From assembly GCA_934436245.1 (NCBI GenBank), contig CAKSAM010000043.1:1-18429 (forward strand): a DNA stretch of 18,429 bases. Reading direction: 5' to 3'. Below are positions 7,459 through 16,978 of the stretch, one piece after another. The translations under genes and the position numbers were made by a program. Below the pieces are notes generated by a model. That model was not told the DNA's origin. It did not search any database and saw only the letters and a program-made list of their open reading frames with translations. This stretch comes from an uncultured Acetatifactor sp. Lineage in GTDB: Bacteria > Bacillota > Clostridia > Lachnospirales > Lachnospiraceae. The number at the start of each line of letters is the position of its first letter. Position 1 is the first letter of the stretch.

Positions 7459-8519
7459 TATTTTTCTCCTTTTAAATCAGCGATGAACATAGCGTCTCCA
7501 AAACTGAAAAAGCGGTACTTTTCCCGGATTGCTTCTTTGTAAGCATTCAGCACATGCTCTCTTCCCGCCAGTGCGGATACCAGCATTACCAGCGTTGATT
7601 CCGGCAGATGGAAATTGGTGATCAATGCATCAAGCACCTTGAACCTGTATCCGGGGTAAATAAAGATTTCGGTATTGTCACAGCCGGGTTGTACCAGCCC
7701 CTGCTCGTCCGCAGCGCTCTCTACCGTACGGCAGCTGGTGGTTCCCACGCAGATGACACGGCCACCGTTTTTTCGGGTCTCATTGATCGTATCAGCAGCT
7801 TCCTGCGTCACCTGATAATACTCGGAATGCATATGATGTTCTAACACATTTTCCTCTTTTACCGGTCTGAAAGTTCCCAGTCCCACATGCAGAGTAACGT
7901 AGGCAATCCGGACTCCCTTTTCTGCAATCTGTCGTAACAATTCCTGTGTAAAATGCAGTCCGGCTGTAGGTGCTGCTGCAGAGCCTTCATATTTTGCATA
8001 AACAGTCTGATAACGGTTCTTGTCTTTCAGTTTATGGGTAATATAGGGAGGAAGCGGCATTTCTCCCAGCCTGTCCAGCACCTCTTCAAAGATGCCATCA
8101 TATTCAAAGCGGATCAGGCGGTTGCCCTCTTCCACCGTCTCAAGAACCTCTGCTTTTAAAAGCCCGTCTCCAAAGGTCAGCCGCTGTCCGGGTTTGCATT
8201 TCTTTCCCGGCTTTACCAATGTCTCCCATACGTCAGCTTCCTTTCGCTTCAGCAAAAGAACTTCCACATGTCCGCCGGTACCTTCCCTTTCTCCTAAAAG
8301 TCTCGCCGGAATCACCTTGGTATTGTTCAGTACCAGACAATCTCCCGGGTGAAGATAATCAATGATATCTCTGAAAATATGATGGGAGAACTCTCCGGTA
8401 TTCTTGTCCAGTACCAGGAGTCTTGAGGAAGAACGATCCTCCAAGGGATCCTGGGCAATCAGTTCCTGTGGCAGATCAAAATAAAAATCTGATTTCTTTA
8501 ATTCTGTTATCTCTGCCAT
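7458..8519 (-). CDS. queA: S-adenosylmethionine:tRNA ribosyltransferase-isomerase
   Basis: The 353-residue enzyme transfers and isomerises the ribosyl part of SAM onto preQ1-modified tRNA to make epoxyqueuosine at wobble position 34 of GUN-anticodon tRNAs. QueA motifs are all present: [15 protein letters not shown] at the start, [59 protein letters not shown] and [12 protein letters not shown] near the end. The length is normal. It is joined to its neighbours by one-base TAATG overlaps on both sides. Other queuosine genes (tgt, queG or queH) are not in the window; tgt is the commonest neighbour elsewhere. Confidence 0.97.
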   Translation of the reverse strand: MAEITELKKSDFYFDLPQELIAQDPLEDRSSSRLLVLDKNTGEFSHHIFRDIIDYLHPGDCLVLNNTKVIPARLLGEREGTGGHVEVLLLKRKEADVWETLVKPGKKCKPGQRLTFGDGLLKAEVLETVEEGNRLIRFEYDGIFEEVLDRLGEMPLPPYITHKLKDKNRYQTVYAKYEGSAAAPTAGLHFTQELLRQIAEKGVRIAYVTLHVGLGTFRPVKEENVLEHHMHSEYYQVTQEAADTINETRKNGGRVICVGTTSCRTVESAADEQGLVQPGCDNTEIFIYPGYRFKVLDALITNFHLPESTLVMLVSALAGREHVLNAYKEAIREKYRFFSFGDAMFIADLKGEK

Positions 8520-9937
8520 TACAGGCCCGCTCCTTCCACAAATGCTTTATAACCGCGATATGCCTCATATATATCGGCCTTGCTGGTAGCTTCCCATGGT
8601 GCATGCATATTCAGAACAGCGACACCACTGTCAATGACATTCATTCCATACAGTGCCAGAATATATGCAATGGTTCCACCACCGCCCAAGTCTACCCTGC
8701 CAAGCTCTGCTGTCTGAAAATTCACTTCAGCTTTATCAAAAACATGACGCAGATGTGCAAGATACTCTGCATTCGCATCATTAGAGCCCGACTTGCCTCT
8801 GGCTCCTGTAAACTTATTGATAACCATGCCGCCGCCTAAATAGGCCACATTTTTCTTGTCGAAACTGGAAGCATAGGTAGGATCAAAAGCACTGCTGACA
8901 TCAGAGGAAAGCATGCAGCTGTGCGCCAGACACCTTCTTACATTCAGTTCACTGTATTCTCCTGCCAGATTCATTACCTCTGCTACAGCATTCTCAAAGA
9001 AATGAGACTGCATACCGGTTGCGCCTACAGAACCGATTTCCTCCTTATCTACCAGAATACAGCACATCGTCCGTTCTGTTACATTACTGTCCAGCATGGC
9101 CTGCATGGAAGTATAGGCACAAACCCTGTCATCCTGTCCATAAGCCAGGATCATGCTGCGGTCGAAGCCTGCTTCTCTCGCCTTACCTGCAGGAACGATC
9201 TCCAGCTCTGCGGAGACGAAATCCTCTTCATGAATATCGTAGGTTTCTTTCAGAATATCCAGAACGCCTGCTTTTACTGCTTCTTTCCCGGCTTCCTTCT
9301 CATCCTTCTTCTTATCTTTCTTGTCGATCAACAGCGGCTTGTTTCCTACGATGATATCCAGTGCTTCACCCTCGATAACCTTTGCAGCTTTTTTCTCCAA
9401 CTGCTCCTGAGCCAGATGAATCAGCAGATCGGATACGAAAAATACTGGATCATCTTCATTCTCACCGATATTTACTTCTACACAGGTGCCATCCTTTTTC
9501 ACGATCACTCCATGAATTGCCAGAGGAATGGTTACCCACTGGTATTTTTTCACACCGCCGTAGTAATGAGTATCCAGATAAGCAAAGCCGCCATCCTCAT
9601 ACAGTGGATTCTGTTTCACATCCAGTCTCGGACTGTCAATATGTGCCCCCAGGATATTCATTCCTTCCAGCATTGGTTTCCGGCCGATCTGGAACATGGC
9701 AATAGATTTGTTCATCCATACACTGTAGACCTTGTCTCCGGTCTTAAGAGAAGCCCCTTCTTTGATCAGCTTTTCCAGTTCACGATATCCTGCCTTTTCA
9801 ATAGTATTTACAATTGTATCAATGCACTCCCGTTCGGTTTTACCATTGTCCAAAAAATCACGGTACTGTGCATTTATCTTTTCCAATTCCTTTAACTGTC
9901 TGGAAGAATAGGTCTCCCATGTGTTTTTCTTTTCCAT
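8519..9937 (-). CDS. M18-family aminopeptidase (zinc, tetrahedral dodecamer type)
   Basis: The 472-residue cytosolic exopeptidase belongs to the aspartyl-aminopeptidase-like M18 family. Metal and catalytic motifs are [16 protein letters not shown] (His99, Asp101), the long conserved stretch [34 protein letters not shown] with the catalytic Glu pair, [12 protein letters not shown], and [17 protein letters not shown] at the C-terminus with the last zinc histidine. A lysine/glutamate-rich low-complexity insert ([17 protein letters not shown]) falls in the dimerisation region, which varies in length within the family. It is the first gene of a four-gene operon; GAGG lies 7 bases before the ATG. 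Substrate preference cannot be read. Confidence 0.93.
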   Translation of the reverse strand: MEKKNTWETYSSRQLKELEKINAQYRDFLDNGKTERECIDTIVNTIEKAGYRELEKLIKEGASLKTGDKVYSVWMNKSIAMFQIGRKPMLEGMNILGAHIDSPRLDVKQNPLYEDGGFAYLDTHYYGGVKKYQWVTIPLAIHGVIVKKDGTCVEVNIGENEDDPVFFVSDLLIHLAQEQLEKKAAKVIEGEALDIIVGNKPLLIDKKDKKKDEKEAGKEAVKAGVLDILKETYDIHEEDFVSAELEIVPAGKAREAGFDRSMILAYGQDDRVCAYTSMQAMLDSNVTERTMCCILVDKEEIGSVGATGMQSHFFENAVAEVMNLAGEYSELNVRRCLAHSCMLSSDVSSAFDPTYASSFDKKNVAYLGGGMVINKFTGARGKSGSNDANAEYLAHLRHVFDKAEVNFQTAELGRVDLGGGGTIAYILALYGMNVIDSGVAVLNMHAPWEATSKADIYEAYRGYKAFVEGAGL

Positions 9938-9991
9938 AATTTATCCTCATTTCCGCAGGGCTCATTTGCCTGCTTTCTTCTTAACATAACA

Positions 9992-10015
9992 GGAGAGGCC
10001 AGTTTTGCCCTCTCC
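9992..10015 (-). terminator. Weak hairpin after the YihY gene
   Basis: A perfect 7-bp stem, GGAGAGG with CCTCTCC, encloses a 10-nt loop 30 bp past the YihY stop. On the minus strand the following bases are only TGTTATGTT, so termination may be partial and the M18 operon may receive read-through. No convincing promoter was found in the 108-bp gap. Confidence 0.4.
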
Positions 10016-10045
10016 TTATCAGTTTACTACATTTATAGAGTTAGT

Positions 10046-11011
10046 TCAATTCCCATCTTCCGGATTTTGACTTTGTTTCTCCTGTTCTTCTGTGATTATT
10101 GTATAATGTCGTTTTCTTCGTTGAATTCTTTTGATCTCACGGATACGTCTGCGGTTTTCTCTTGCACACTCACTTTTAGCGCTGGCATGATTCACCAGTA
10201 CACGGTTCACCGGACGAAAATATCTGTTCAGATAAGCTCCGATCAATATGATATACATGCAGAAATATAACCAAAGCATAATGATAACAATAATTGTCAG
10301 ACTTCCGTAAATACTGTATCCGTTTCCGTAGGACACATACATGGAAAATCCCCAGGAGAACACACTCCAGACCACTGCCGCAAAACAGGCTCCCGGAATC
10401 TGTTCGGTAAATTTCAATTTTGTGTCCGGTATGTAAGCATAAATCAGCCCGAATAACAAAATCAATACCGCCCATACGAAAAGGAACCGGAAATTCATCA
10501 AAAAACCTACAAACATCTGCAGCTGTGGAATCCTGTGTAACGCAATATTTACCAGCTGATTACCGAATACCATCAGGAACAGTGAAAGGATCAGCACCAC
10601 CAGCATGATCAGGGTATAAAAGCTGGCAATAAAACGGATCACAAAATAATTACGCTTCTCATCTACACCGTTGACCGCATTCAGCCCCCGCATCAGTGCC
10701 ATAACGCCTTTTGCTGCTGACCATACCATGGCGATCAATGCTACAGGCAGAATTCCTACAGAGCTCTCATATACATCCACCACAAGGCTTTCCACCATGG
10801 CATCGGCAATATCCGGTGTCATATCTGTCAATGCTGTAACCAGGTTCTGTTCTGTCACCGGGGTATACGGAATCACCGCACAGACCACCATAAGCATCGG
10901 AATCACCGATAAAAACAGAAAGAAAGCGGTACTTGCCGCATATGCACTGATATTCTGTTTTTTCATCTGCGCCGAGAAATCCAGCCAGATGCGGATTAGC
11001 TTCCTGAGCAT
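10046..11011 (-). CDS. YihY/BrkB (UPF0761) family membrane protein
   Basis: The 321-residue integral membrane protein has about six helices, near residues 25-47, 86-106, 128-150, 173-193, 207-226 and 237-260. The family motif YGSLTIIVIIMLWLYF (235-250) precedes the last helix, and the charged C-terminal tail (RRRIREIKRIQRRKR) is cytoplasmic by the positive-inside rule. The family was once called ribonuclease BN in error; its true function is unknown. The start overlaps the end of the SpoIID/LytB gene by 16 bp, with AAGGA about 8 bases before the ATG, so the two are co-transcribed. Confidence 0.9.
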   Translation of the reverse strand: MLRKLIRIWLDFSAQMKKQNISAYAASTAFFLFLSVIPMLMVVCAVIPYTPVTEQNLVTALTDMTPDIADAMVESLVVDVYESSVGILPVALIAMVWSAAKGVMALMRGLNAVNGVDEKRNYFVIRFIASFYTLIMLVVLILSLFLMVFGNQLVNIALHRIPQLQMFVGFLMNFRFLFVWAVLILLFGLIYAYIPDTKLKFTEQIPGACFAAVVWSVFSWGFSMYVSYGNGYSIYGSLTIIVIIMLWLYFCMYIILIGAYLNRYFRPVNRVLVNHASAKSECARENRRRIREIKRIQRRKRHYTIITEEQEKQSQNPEDGN

Positions 11012-12975
11012 ATGTCACATCCTTCATAAAAAAAGTTAAGGATCTGTTCTGCGTCAAGCCCGTGCAATGCCATATTCCTGGCACCGTTCTGGCTCATTCC
11101 CACGCCATGGCCAAATCCACCGCCGATAATGTTATATCCTATCACATTTTTCTTATCATGGCTAGGTTCAATCACAAAAAATGCACTGGGAAGAAGACTC
11201 GGCATGGATACTTCACTGCCGTCCTGTCTTACCACTTTCGTCGTTCCGTCGCAAAGTACAGCTCTGATATTATATTCTGAAATTACTTTAATGTTACCTT
11301 TATCCGTAGAAATGACCAGTTCATCCGCCACTCCTCCCGAGCCTCTTTTCGCTACAGTAATAGCTTGCACTCTGGAAAAAGATGTGATGTCCTGACTGAT
11401 ATAGTCACCATCTTTCAGAGTCAATATCAACTCCTTGTCTGCTTCATATCGTTTTTTCAAAACCTCTGTCATCCGGCTGATATCGATTTTCTTCACTGTA
11501 TAACACCATCGATACCATGGTTCCTGCGCCTCGTAGTCTTCTGCCCGGATACTGCTGATAAACGTTTGAAAAGTCTCTTCGTTGCTCAGAGCCTCCACCT
11601 TCGTTTCTACAGCACTTGTATCACCCCCCACTGCCACTGTCTCACTGTCCACCTGCCTGAGACTCCCAGGATTCAGATAACTGCTTTTAAGATAGTCAAG
11701 AGTCTTTGCCTCCTCAGTCTTCCATATGTCCGCCGTAGTTCCCACTCCACAGGATGTAGAATAATAGTAAGTATTTGCCACTGTTCCCTCATTGGTCAGG
11801 ATCATCCTGCCATACGTCTCCTTTACTGCCGTGGTGGCACTGTCGGCTTCCATAATATTATTATAAACCTGATAAGAGGTGCTGTCGTCCACATGGGCTC
11901 CATATTGCGGATAGCCTGCCCGGAGCATATGTCCGTATGCATAGGTTCTGGCACAGATTGCCTGAGCCTTCAGCGCTTCTAACGGATAAGATGCCGGCAT
12001 CTCACTTGGCACCACACTATAGAGATATTCCTCCAGTGGCAATTCATTCACCACTGCAATTCCATCCGCTGTCCGCAACAGTTCAATATTCCCACGGTAT
12101 GAAGGTTCTCCCTGACTTCTGTTTACATTAAGCAGCCGGATTCTTCCGGTCAGTACTGTTGGCACTATGCAGATACGCTCTCCCACAAAGTAATCGCTTT
12201 CCATATTGATCGTAACTTTTTCTCCTGGGGAAAACATTTCTTCCTGCACCTCTTCACCGCTGCCATATTGCAGCAGGAAGCCACTGTCAGCCGTCAGTAT
12301 CACCTCCCGGTGCAGAGTGTCTGCAAAATCCGAAGTTTTTAGAAGTACACGGATCTTTTCCATATTTTCTTCTCTAGCCAATAAAATACCGCAGATCATA
12401 CCATTTTCCAGAATGAAATCCGCATCTGCATATCCAAAGGCCAGATCCGCAATAGTACACATGGCAAGTTCCCGGTACAGCCGATACCCTTTATAATCCT
12501 CCGACAGCGGAATCCTGCCTCTTCCTTCAATCTCGACGCCACTGGCATCCGCAGACAGCACCCGGCCTGTAACCTTCTCCGTTTTCAGAGTAATTGAACT
12601 AACCAGACCATCCGTAAGCTCAACATCTGCCATCTGTTCCCTCATCAGTTCCAATGTTGGCAGGGAGTCTGTGCTTTCTGTCTTTCTATCAAAAAAATAA
12701 GTTTTTCTTTCTCCATCACAGAAAATTGTGATCTGGTCATTTTCCGTCTCTGTAATCCAGACATTTCTAAGCTCCCGTACCACCGGGATATGCTGTGGTA
12801 CAGTTTCTTCCTGTTCCGGAATTTGTTCCTCACTGCCTGCACAACTATACAATAAATTTATGAAAATCAAAAAAAGAAGAAATGCCGTTCCTAATGCACA
12901 CAGGTATTTCTTCAGCTGTATTCTCTGTTCTTTCGACAGTTTTTGATAACCTTCCCAAAATCGATCATGTTTCAA
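10996..12975 (-). CDS. SpoIID/LytB domain protein (membrane- or lipid-anchored, extended N-terminus)
   Basis: The 659-residue protein starts with TTG, supported by AGGTGAGG 7 bases upstream. A basic N-terminus and one hydrophobic segment (about 27-44) lead to YSCAG, so it is anchored outside the cell; Cys45 could be lipidated, but the lipobox is imperfect. Residues 60-300 are a beta-rich region I do not recognise. Residues about 290-655 match SpoIID/LytB: LEEYLYSVVPSEMP with the catalytic-position Glu325, ALKAQAICARTYA, a Tyr-Ser-x-Ser-Cys-Gly core near 405-410, and GFGHGVGMSQNGA near the end. SpoIID is a lytic transglycosylase acting on denuded glycan strands during engulfment. True SpoIID is about 340 residues, so this longer protein may act in vegetative wall remodelling or germination instead. 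Confidence 0.9.
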   Translation of the reverse strand: MKHDRFWEGYQKLSKEQRIQLKKYLCALGTAFLLFLIFINLLYSCAGSEEQIPEQEETVPQHIPVVRELRNVWITETENDQITIFCDGERKTYFFDRKTESTDSLPTLELMREQMADVELTDGLVSSITLKTEKVTGRVLSADASGVEIEGRGRIPLSEDYKGYRLYRELAMCTIADLAFGYADADFILENGMICGILLAREENMEKIRVLLKTSDFADTLHREVILTADSGFLLQYGSGEEVQEEMFSPGEKVTINMESDYFVGERICIVPTVLTGRIRLLNVNRSQGEPSYRGNIELLRTADGIAVVNELPLEEYLYSVVPSEMPASYPLEALKAQAICARTYAYGHMLRAGYPQYGAHVDDSTSYQVYNNIMEADSATTAVKETYGRMILTNEGTVANTYYYSTSCGVGTTADIWKTEEAKTLDYLKSSYLNPGSLRQVDSETVAVGGDTSAVETKVEALSNEETFQTFISSIRAEDYEAQEPWYRWCYTVKKIDISRMTEVLKKRYEADKELILTLKDGDYISQDITSFSRVQAITVAKRGSGGVADELVISTDKGNIKVISEYNIRAVLCDGTTKVVRQDGSEVSMPSLLPSAFFVIEPSHDKKNVIGYNIIGGGFGHGVGMSQNGARNMALHGLDAEQILNFFYEGCDICSGS

Positions 12976-12995
12976 TACGATACCTCACCTGTTTA

Positions 12996-13011
12996 GAATA
13001 ATCTCTTATTC
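12996..13011. promoter_or_regulatory. Inverted repeat upstream of the SpoIID/LytB gene
   Basis: GAATAA and TTATTC are perfect 6-bp arms around 4 bases. They lie between the 6S RNA terminator and the TTG start, in the only free space where a promoter or operator for this operon could be. No clear -10/-35 pair was found. Confidence 0.3.
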
Positions 13012-13017
13012 AGACTT

Positions 13018-13044
13018 AAAAGAGCAGCCCCAACGGACTGCTCT
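13018..13044 (-). terminator. Intrinsic terminator of the 6S RNA transcript
   Basis: On the minus strand a 10-bp stem with one G-U pair (13035-13044 with 13021-13030) and a GUUG loop is followed by a short U-run. It ends the transcript started at 13256-13284 and separates it from the SpoIID/LytB operon. The short U-run leaves room for read-through. Confidence 0.7.
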
Positions 13045-13059
13045 CTCATTTGTATTGTT

Positions 13060-13249
13060 GTCCCCCAAAATGCCGCCCCTTGCCTTTTGACTCCTAGCAA
13101 TGCTAGGTGGGTAACCGCAACCAACTTTTTGCCTTCCCTTCCAATCCTCCTTTCGGAGTGAGGGCTTGACAGCCACTTGGCAATATAGGAATCCCGTTTA
13201 AAGTAAATGTAGGTTCAAAACTGGCAAGAGTTATCGTGCATCTCAGGTT
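13060..13249 (-). ncRNA. ssrS: 6S RNA (RNA polymerase holoenzyme-binding regulator)
   Basis: 6S RNA mimics an open promoter and sequesters sigma-A RNA polymerase in stationary phase. The predicted transcript is about 190 nt, the usual length, with its own promoter and terminator. The ends pair: CCTGAGATGC (13238-13247) with GCATTTTGGG (13064-13073), 10 bp including G-U pairs, like the terminal stem of known 6S RNAs, which also have a GCGGCAU-type 3' strand. A second stem pairs CTCTTGCC (13223-13230) with GGCAAGGG (13077-13084). Beyond it both strands are poorly paired, as in the central bubble, and the 3' strand holds a CCTAGC/GCTAGG hairpin (13093-13107). The apical arm ends in CTCC-GAAA-GGAG. 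A 65-codon open frame across it is an artefact. The identification is by structure and motif, made by eye. Confidence 0.78.
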
Positions 13250-13255
13250 AAGTAT

Positions 13256-13284
13256 ATTATAACGAGTCAAAGTAAATTTTACAA
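13256..13284 (-). promoter_or_regulatory. Sigma-A promoter of the 6S RNA gene
   Basis: On the minus strand TTGTAA (13279-13284), a 17-bp spacer and a perfect TATAAT (13256-13261). Transcription should start near 13249, just before the CCTGAG that opens the terminal stem. Confidence 0.75.
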
Positions 13285-13367
13285 CTGTAAATTTTACCAA
13301 TATTCATCCGGTGTTCATAAAGCGATGTGCCAATTTATAAGCAAAGATAATCACAAATTATTTCAAC

Positions 13368-13398
13368 AAAAGAAGGCTGCCTCCGAAGAGACAGCCTT
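13368..13398 (-). terminator. Intrinsic terminator of pckA
   Basis: An 11-bp stem (13388-13398 with 13373-13383 on the minus strand) is capped by a stable UUCG tetraloop and followed by CTTTTG. It lies about 32 bp after the pckA stop. Confidence 0.85.
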
Positions 13399-13429
13399 TT
13401 GGTATTTTATAATTATCTGTAAAGTAAGA

Positions 13430-15034
13430 TTACAGCTGAGGACCAGCAGCAACCAGAGCCTTACCTGCATCATTTCCTTCGTATTTAGCGAAGTTCTTGA
13501 TGAATCTCTGAGCCAGATCCTTTGCCTTCTCTTCCCACTGGGAAGGATCAGCGTAGGTATCTCTGGGATCCAGGATTCCGGTATCAACACCGGTTAACTC
13601 GGTAGGAACCTCGAAATCGAAGTAAGGGATCTTCTTGGTAGGAGCGGTCTTGATCGCACCATCCAGGATAGCATCGATGATACCACGGGTATCCTTAATG
13701 GAGATACGCTTGCCGGTTCCATTCCATCCGGTGTTTACAAGGTATGCCTTAGCACCGTTCTTCTCCATCTTCTTAACCAGCTCTTCTGCATACTTGGTAG
13801 GATGCAGCTCCAGGAATGCCTGACCGAAGCAAGCGGAGAAGGTAGGGGTAGGCTCGGTAATACCACGCTCGGTTCCAGCTAACTTAGCTGTGAAACCGGA
13901 CAGGAAGTAGTACTGGGTCTGCTCCGGAGTCAGAATAGATACGGGAGGCAGTACGCCGAATGCATCAGCAGACAGGAAGATTACGTTCTTAGCTGCGGGT
14001 GCGGAAGAAATAGGACGTACGATATTCTTAATATGGTTGATAGGATAAGATACACGAGTATTCTCGGTAACGCTCTTATCATTGAAATCAATCTTGCCAT
14101 CAGCAGCAACGGTTACGTTCTCAAGCAGAGCATCTCTCTTGATTGCGTTGTAGATGTCGGGCTCGGAATCCTTGTCCAGGTTGATAACCTTAGCGTAGCA
14201 TCCACCTTCGAAGTTGAATACGCCGTTGTCGTCCCAGCCGTGCTCATCATCACCGATCAGCAGACGCTTAGGATCGGTAGACAGAGTGGTCTTACCGGTT
14301 CCGGACAGACCGAAGAAGATAGCGGTGTTCTCACCGTTCATGTCGGTGTTTGCGGAGCAGTGCATGGAAGCGATGCCCTTCAGAGGCAGGTAGTAGTTCA
14401 TCATGGAGAACATACCCTTTTTCATCTCTCCGCCGTACCATGTATTAATAATAACCTGCTCACGGCTGGTAATGTTGAAAGCTACACAGGTCTCGGAATT
14501 CAGACCAAGCTCCTTGTAATTCTCAACCTTAGCCTTAGATGCGTTGTAAACTACGAAATCAGGCTCGAAGTTCTTCAGCTCTTCCTCGGTGGGTTTGATG
14601 AACATGTTGGTTACGAAATGAGCCTGCCAAGCTACCTCAACGATGAAACGGATAGCCATGCGGGTGTCCTTGTTAGCGCCGCAGAATGCATCTACAACGA
14701 ACAGTCTCTTATTGGACAGCTCTTTCTTAGCGATATCCTTTACAGCAGCCCATGTTTCCTGAGACATACGATGGTTGTCGTTCTTGTACTCATCGGAAGT
14801 CCACCATACAGTGTTCTTGGAGTTCTCATCTTCAACGATGAACTTATCTTTAGGAGAACGTCCTGTATATATACCGGTCATAACGTTTACCGCACCGAGT
14901 TCGGTCTCCTGACCTTTCTCATAGCCTTCCAGTTCAGGCTTAAGCTCTTCTTTGAATAACTCTTCATAAGAAGGATTGTGAACGATTTCTGTGGTTCCGG
15001 TGATGCCGTACTTGCTTAAATTGATCTCTGCCAT
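13430..15034 (-). CDS. pckA: Phosphoenolpyruvate carboxykinase (ATP)
   Basis: The 534-residue cytosolic enzyme interconverts oxaloacetate + ATP and PEP + CO2 + ADP. In gut Clostridia it can run towards oxaloacetate as well as in gluconeogenesis. Motifs: [12 protein letters not shown] (54-65, Arg59 for substrate), [11 protein letters not shown] (197-207), the kinase-1a P-loop GLSGTGKTT (242-250), LIGDDEHGW (259-267) with the metal aspartates, and [10 protein letters not shown] near the adenine site. The length is typical of the ATP-dependent class; the GTP class is longer and lacks this P-loop form. A strong promoter and terminator make it monocistronic. GAGG is 10 bases from the ATG, with a start-stop ATGTAA between. 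Confidence 0.97.
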   Translation of the reverse strand: MAEINLSKYGITGTTEIVHNPSYEELFKEELKPELEGYEKGQETELGAVNVMTGIYTGRSPKDKFIVEDENSKNTVWWTSDEYKNDNHRMSQETWAAVKDIAKKELSNKRLFVVDAFCGANKDTRMAIRFIVEVAWQAHFVTNMFIKPTEEELKNFEPDFVVYNASKAKVENYKELGLNSETCVAFNITSREQVIINTWYGGEMKKGMFSMMNYYLPLKGIASMHCSANTDMNGENTAIFFGLSGTGKTTLSTDPKRLLIGDDEHGWDDNGVFNFEGGCYAKVINLDKDSEPDIYNAIKRDALLENVTVAADGKIDFNDKSVTENTRVSYPINHIKNIVRPISSAPAAKNVIFLSADAFGVLPPVSILTPEQTQYYFLSGFTAKLAGTERGITEPTPTFSACFGQAFLELHPTKYAEELVKKMEKNGAKAYLVNTGWNGTGKRISIKDTRGIIDAILDGAIKTAPTKKIPYFDFEVPTELTGVDTGILDPRDTYADPSQWEEKAKDLAQRFIKNFAKYEGNDAGKALVAAGPQL

Positions 15035-15095
15035 CTTACATTAACCTCTTTCCTTTAAATTTATGTGTGTCTTTATCTTCTGCCACATCGTGTGT

Positions 15096-15124
15096 ATTAT
15101 CTCAAAACCCAGTAAAAAAGTCAA
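15096..15124 (-). promoter_or_regulatory. Strong sigma-A promoter of pckA
   Basis: On the minus strand TTGACT (15119-15124), a 17-bp spacer and GATAAT (15096-15101). The leader is about 55 nt. The promoter lies just 39 bp after the Xaa-Pro aminopeptidase stop, with no terminator seen between. Confidence 0.8.
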
Positions 15125-15162
15125 GAAACCGTTAAAAATTTTATATTGATTTTATATTCTCT

Positions 15163-16962
15163 TTACTTTGCTCCGGTTTCCGCCGCCAGCCATTCTTTTT
15201 CTTCCTCATTCAGATAAGGAGAAATCTTTTCATAAACCGTTTTTTGATACTCGTGCAGATACTTGATCTGGGTATCATTCAGGTACTTTTCGTCAATAGC
15301 TTCTCTATCGATAGGTACCCATGTCAAGGTCTCGAAATGCATGAACTGACCGTACTCGTTCTTCACATCGTTTTTCGCCAGCATCACGTTCTCGATACGA
15401 ATACCGTGGCTGCCCTGGATGTAGATACCTGGCTCATTGGTGATGTCCATGCCGTCTTCGAACACGGCTTCCACCATACCTCCGGTGAATCTCCAACGCA
15501 TGTTCTGGGGACCTTCGTGTACGTTCAGAATGTATCCCACACCATGTCCGGTGCCGCACTGGTAATCAATGTCCATATCCCAGATGGGCTGTCTTGCCAG
15601 AATATCCAGATTCCGTCCGGTACAGCCATAGAGCCAGTGGGCATGGGTCAGCTGCATCACTGCCGCTGCTACCATGGTGTAGTGCTTTTTGATTTCCTCG
15701 GAAACAGGTCCCAATACAATGGTTCTGGTTACGTCGGTAGTACCGCCCAGATACTGTCCGCCGGAATCTACTAAAAGCATTCCTTCCGGCTCCAGCGTCG
15801 CACAGTTGTCAGGAGTCGCCTCATAATGCATCATGGCTGCATTGGCCTTGTAGCCTGCGATGGTGGGGAAAGACAAATCCAGGAATTCCGGAATCTCTCT
15901 TCTCTTCTGTTCCAGATAATCCGCTGCTGTCACCTCAGTAATCTTCTCTTTGCCCACATGAGTTTTCAGCCAGTAGATGAATTTGGTTACCGCAACGCTG
16001 TCCTTCAGGAAAATTTCCTGCATTCTCGCCTGTTCCACCGGATTCTTAATGGCTTTCAACAGTTCGGTGGGATTCTTACCCTCTATCAGCTGCTGGTTCT
16101 TCTGCAGTGTCTTATATAAAGTATAACTGCAATATCTGTTATCCACGAGGATCGCATTGCCTGCGGGAATCGACTTCAGAAAATCTACAACAGTGCCGTA
16201 TTCCTTCACATCGATGTGATGTGCTGCCAGATACTCCGTCACCTGTGTATCCAGTGCCTTCTGCTGGATAAACAGTGTAGTGGTACCTTCTGTAACGTAG
16301 GCATAGGACATGGCCACCGGATTGCATTCCACGTCACAGCCGCGGATATTAAAGAGCCACATCAGATCATCCAGCTTGGTCAGAAGCAGTGCGTTGGCGC
16401 CGTCCTTTACCATCTTCTCTCTGGTCTGCATGAGTTTCTCTTCCACACTCTTACCGGCAATTTTCTCGTCCAGTACCGTTACTTTTCCGGCAGGGAAATC
16501 CGGTCTGTCTGCCCAGATGCCTTCTGCCAGATCTTTCTCATAGGCGATGCGGATCTGCTTCTTTTCCAGCACCTTTTCGTATTTTTTACCATCCATGGCA
16601 GCAATGACTCTGCCGTCGAAGCCCAGGGTCTGTCCCTGTTCCATGTTCTGCTCCAGGAACTCCTCGATGGTGGGAACCCCTTCCTGCAGCATACGGAACA
16701 GTTCTACGGTGGTTCCTTCCAGTTCGCTTGCCGCCTGGATGAAATACCTTCCGTCGGTCCACAGGCCAGCGCCGTCCTTCCATACTAACAATGTACCGTT
16801 AGAGCCGGTGAAATTACAAAAATACTCTCTTACTTTAAAATAATCATTTACATATTCGGAATTATGAAAATCCGCTGTGGGCATCATATAGAAATCAACG
16901 CCCTCTTCCTGCATCTTCTTCCGGAGAAGCATAAGCCTGTCCTGAATTACTTTGTTTTCCAT
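15163..16962 (-). CDS. Xaa-Pro aminopeptidase, long three-domain form (peptidase family M24B)
   Basis: The 599-residue enzyme removes an N-terminal residue that precedes proline. Two creatinase-type N-terminal domains (about 5-140 and 160-305) precede a C-terminal pita-bread domain. The dinuclear metal ligands are all present: Asp399 (LLVDSGG), Asp410 (GTTDVTRT), His473 (GTGHGVGY), Glu510 (ITNEPGIY) and Glu524 (IRIENV). His379 (MMHYEATPDNC) is the conserved substrate-site histidine. The size matches eukaryotic APP1-like enzymes rather than the roughly 440-residue E. coli PepP. It lacks a signal peptide, so it is cytosolic. GGAG lies 5 bases before the ATG. It probably helps use proline-rich peptides. 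Confidence 0.95.
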   Translation of the reverse strand: MENKVIQDRLMLLRKKMQEEGVDFYMMPTADFHNSEYVNDYFKVREYFCNFTGSNGTLLVWKDGAGLWTDGRYFIQAASELEGTTVELFRMLQEGVPTIEEFLEQNMEQGQTLGFDGRVIAAMDGKKYEKVLEKKQIRIAYEKDLAEGIWADRPDFPAGKVTVLDEKIAGKSVEEKLMQTREKMVKDGANALLLTKLDDLMWLFNIRGCDVECNPVAMSYAYVTEGTTTLFIQQKALDTQVTEYLAAHHIDVKEYGTVVDFLKSIPAGNAILVDNRYCSYTLYKTLQKNQQLIEGKNPTELLKAIKNPVEQARMQEIFLKDSVAVTKFIYWLKTHVGKEKITEVTAADYLEQKRREIPEFLDLSFPTIAGYKANAAMMHYEATPDNCATLEPEGMLLVDSGGQYLGGTTDVTRTIVLGPVSEEIKKHYTMVAAAVMQLTHAHWLYGCTGRNLDILARQPIWDMDIDYQCGTGHGVGYILNVHEGPQNMRWRFTGGMVEAVFEDGMDITNEPGIYIQGSHGIRIENVMLAKNDVKNEYGQFMHFETLTWVPIDREAIDEKYLNDTQIKYLHEYQKTVYEKISPYLNEEEKEWLAAETGAK

Positions 16963-16978
16963 GTTATCTCCATTCTAT

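Noticed and set aside
8921..9895. 324-residue plus-strand open frame
   Set aside because: It lies antisense to the M18 aminopeptidase, whose motifs are complete, and its translation resembles no known protein.
13103..13300. 65-residue open frame on the minus strand
   Set aside because: It starts upstream of the 6S promoter and runs through the 6S RNA; the structured RNA explains the sequence better and no ribosome binding site precedes it.
14033..14959. 308-residue plus-strand open frame
   Set aside because: It lies antisense to pckA and reflects that gene's codon pattern; no start signals are seen.
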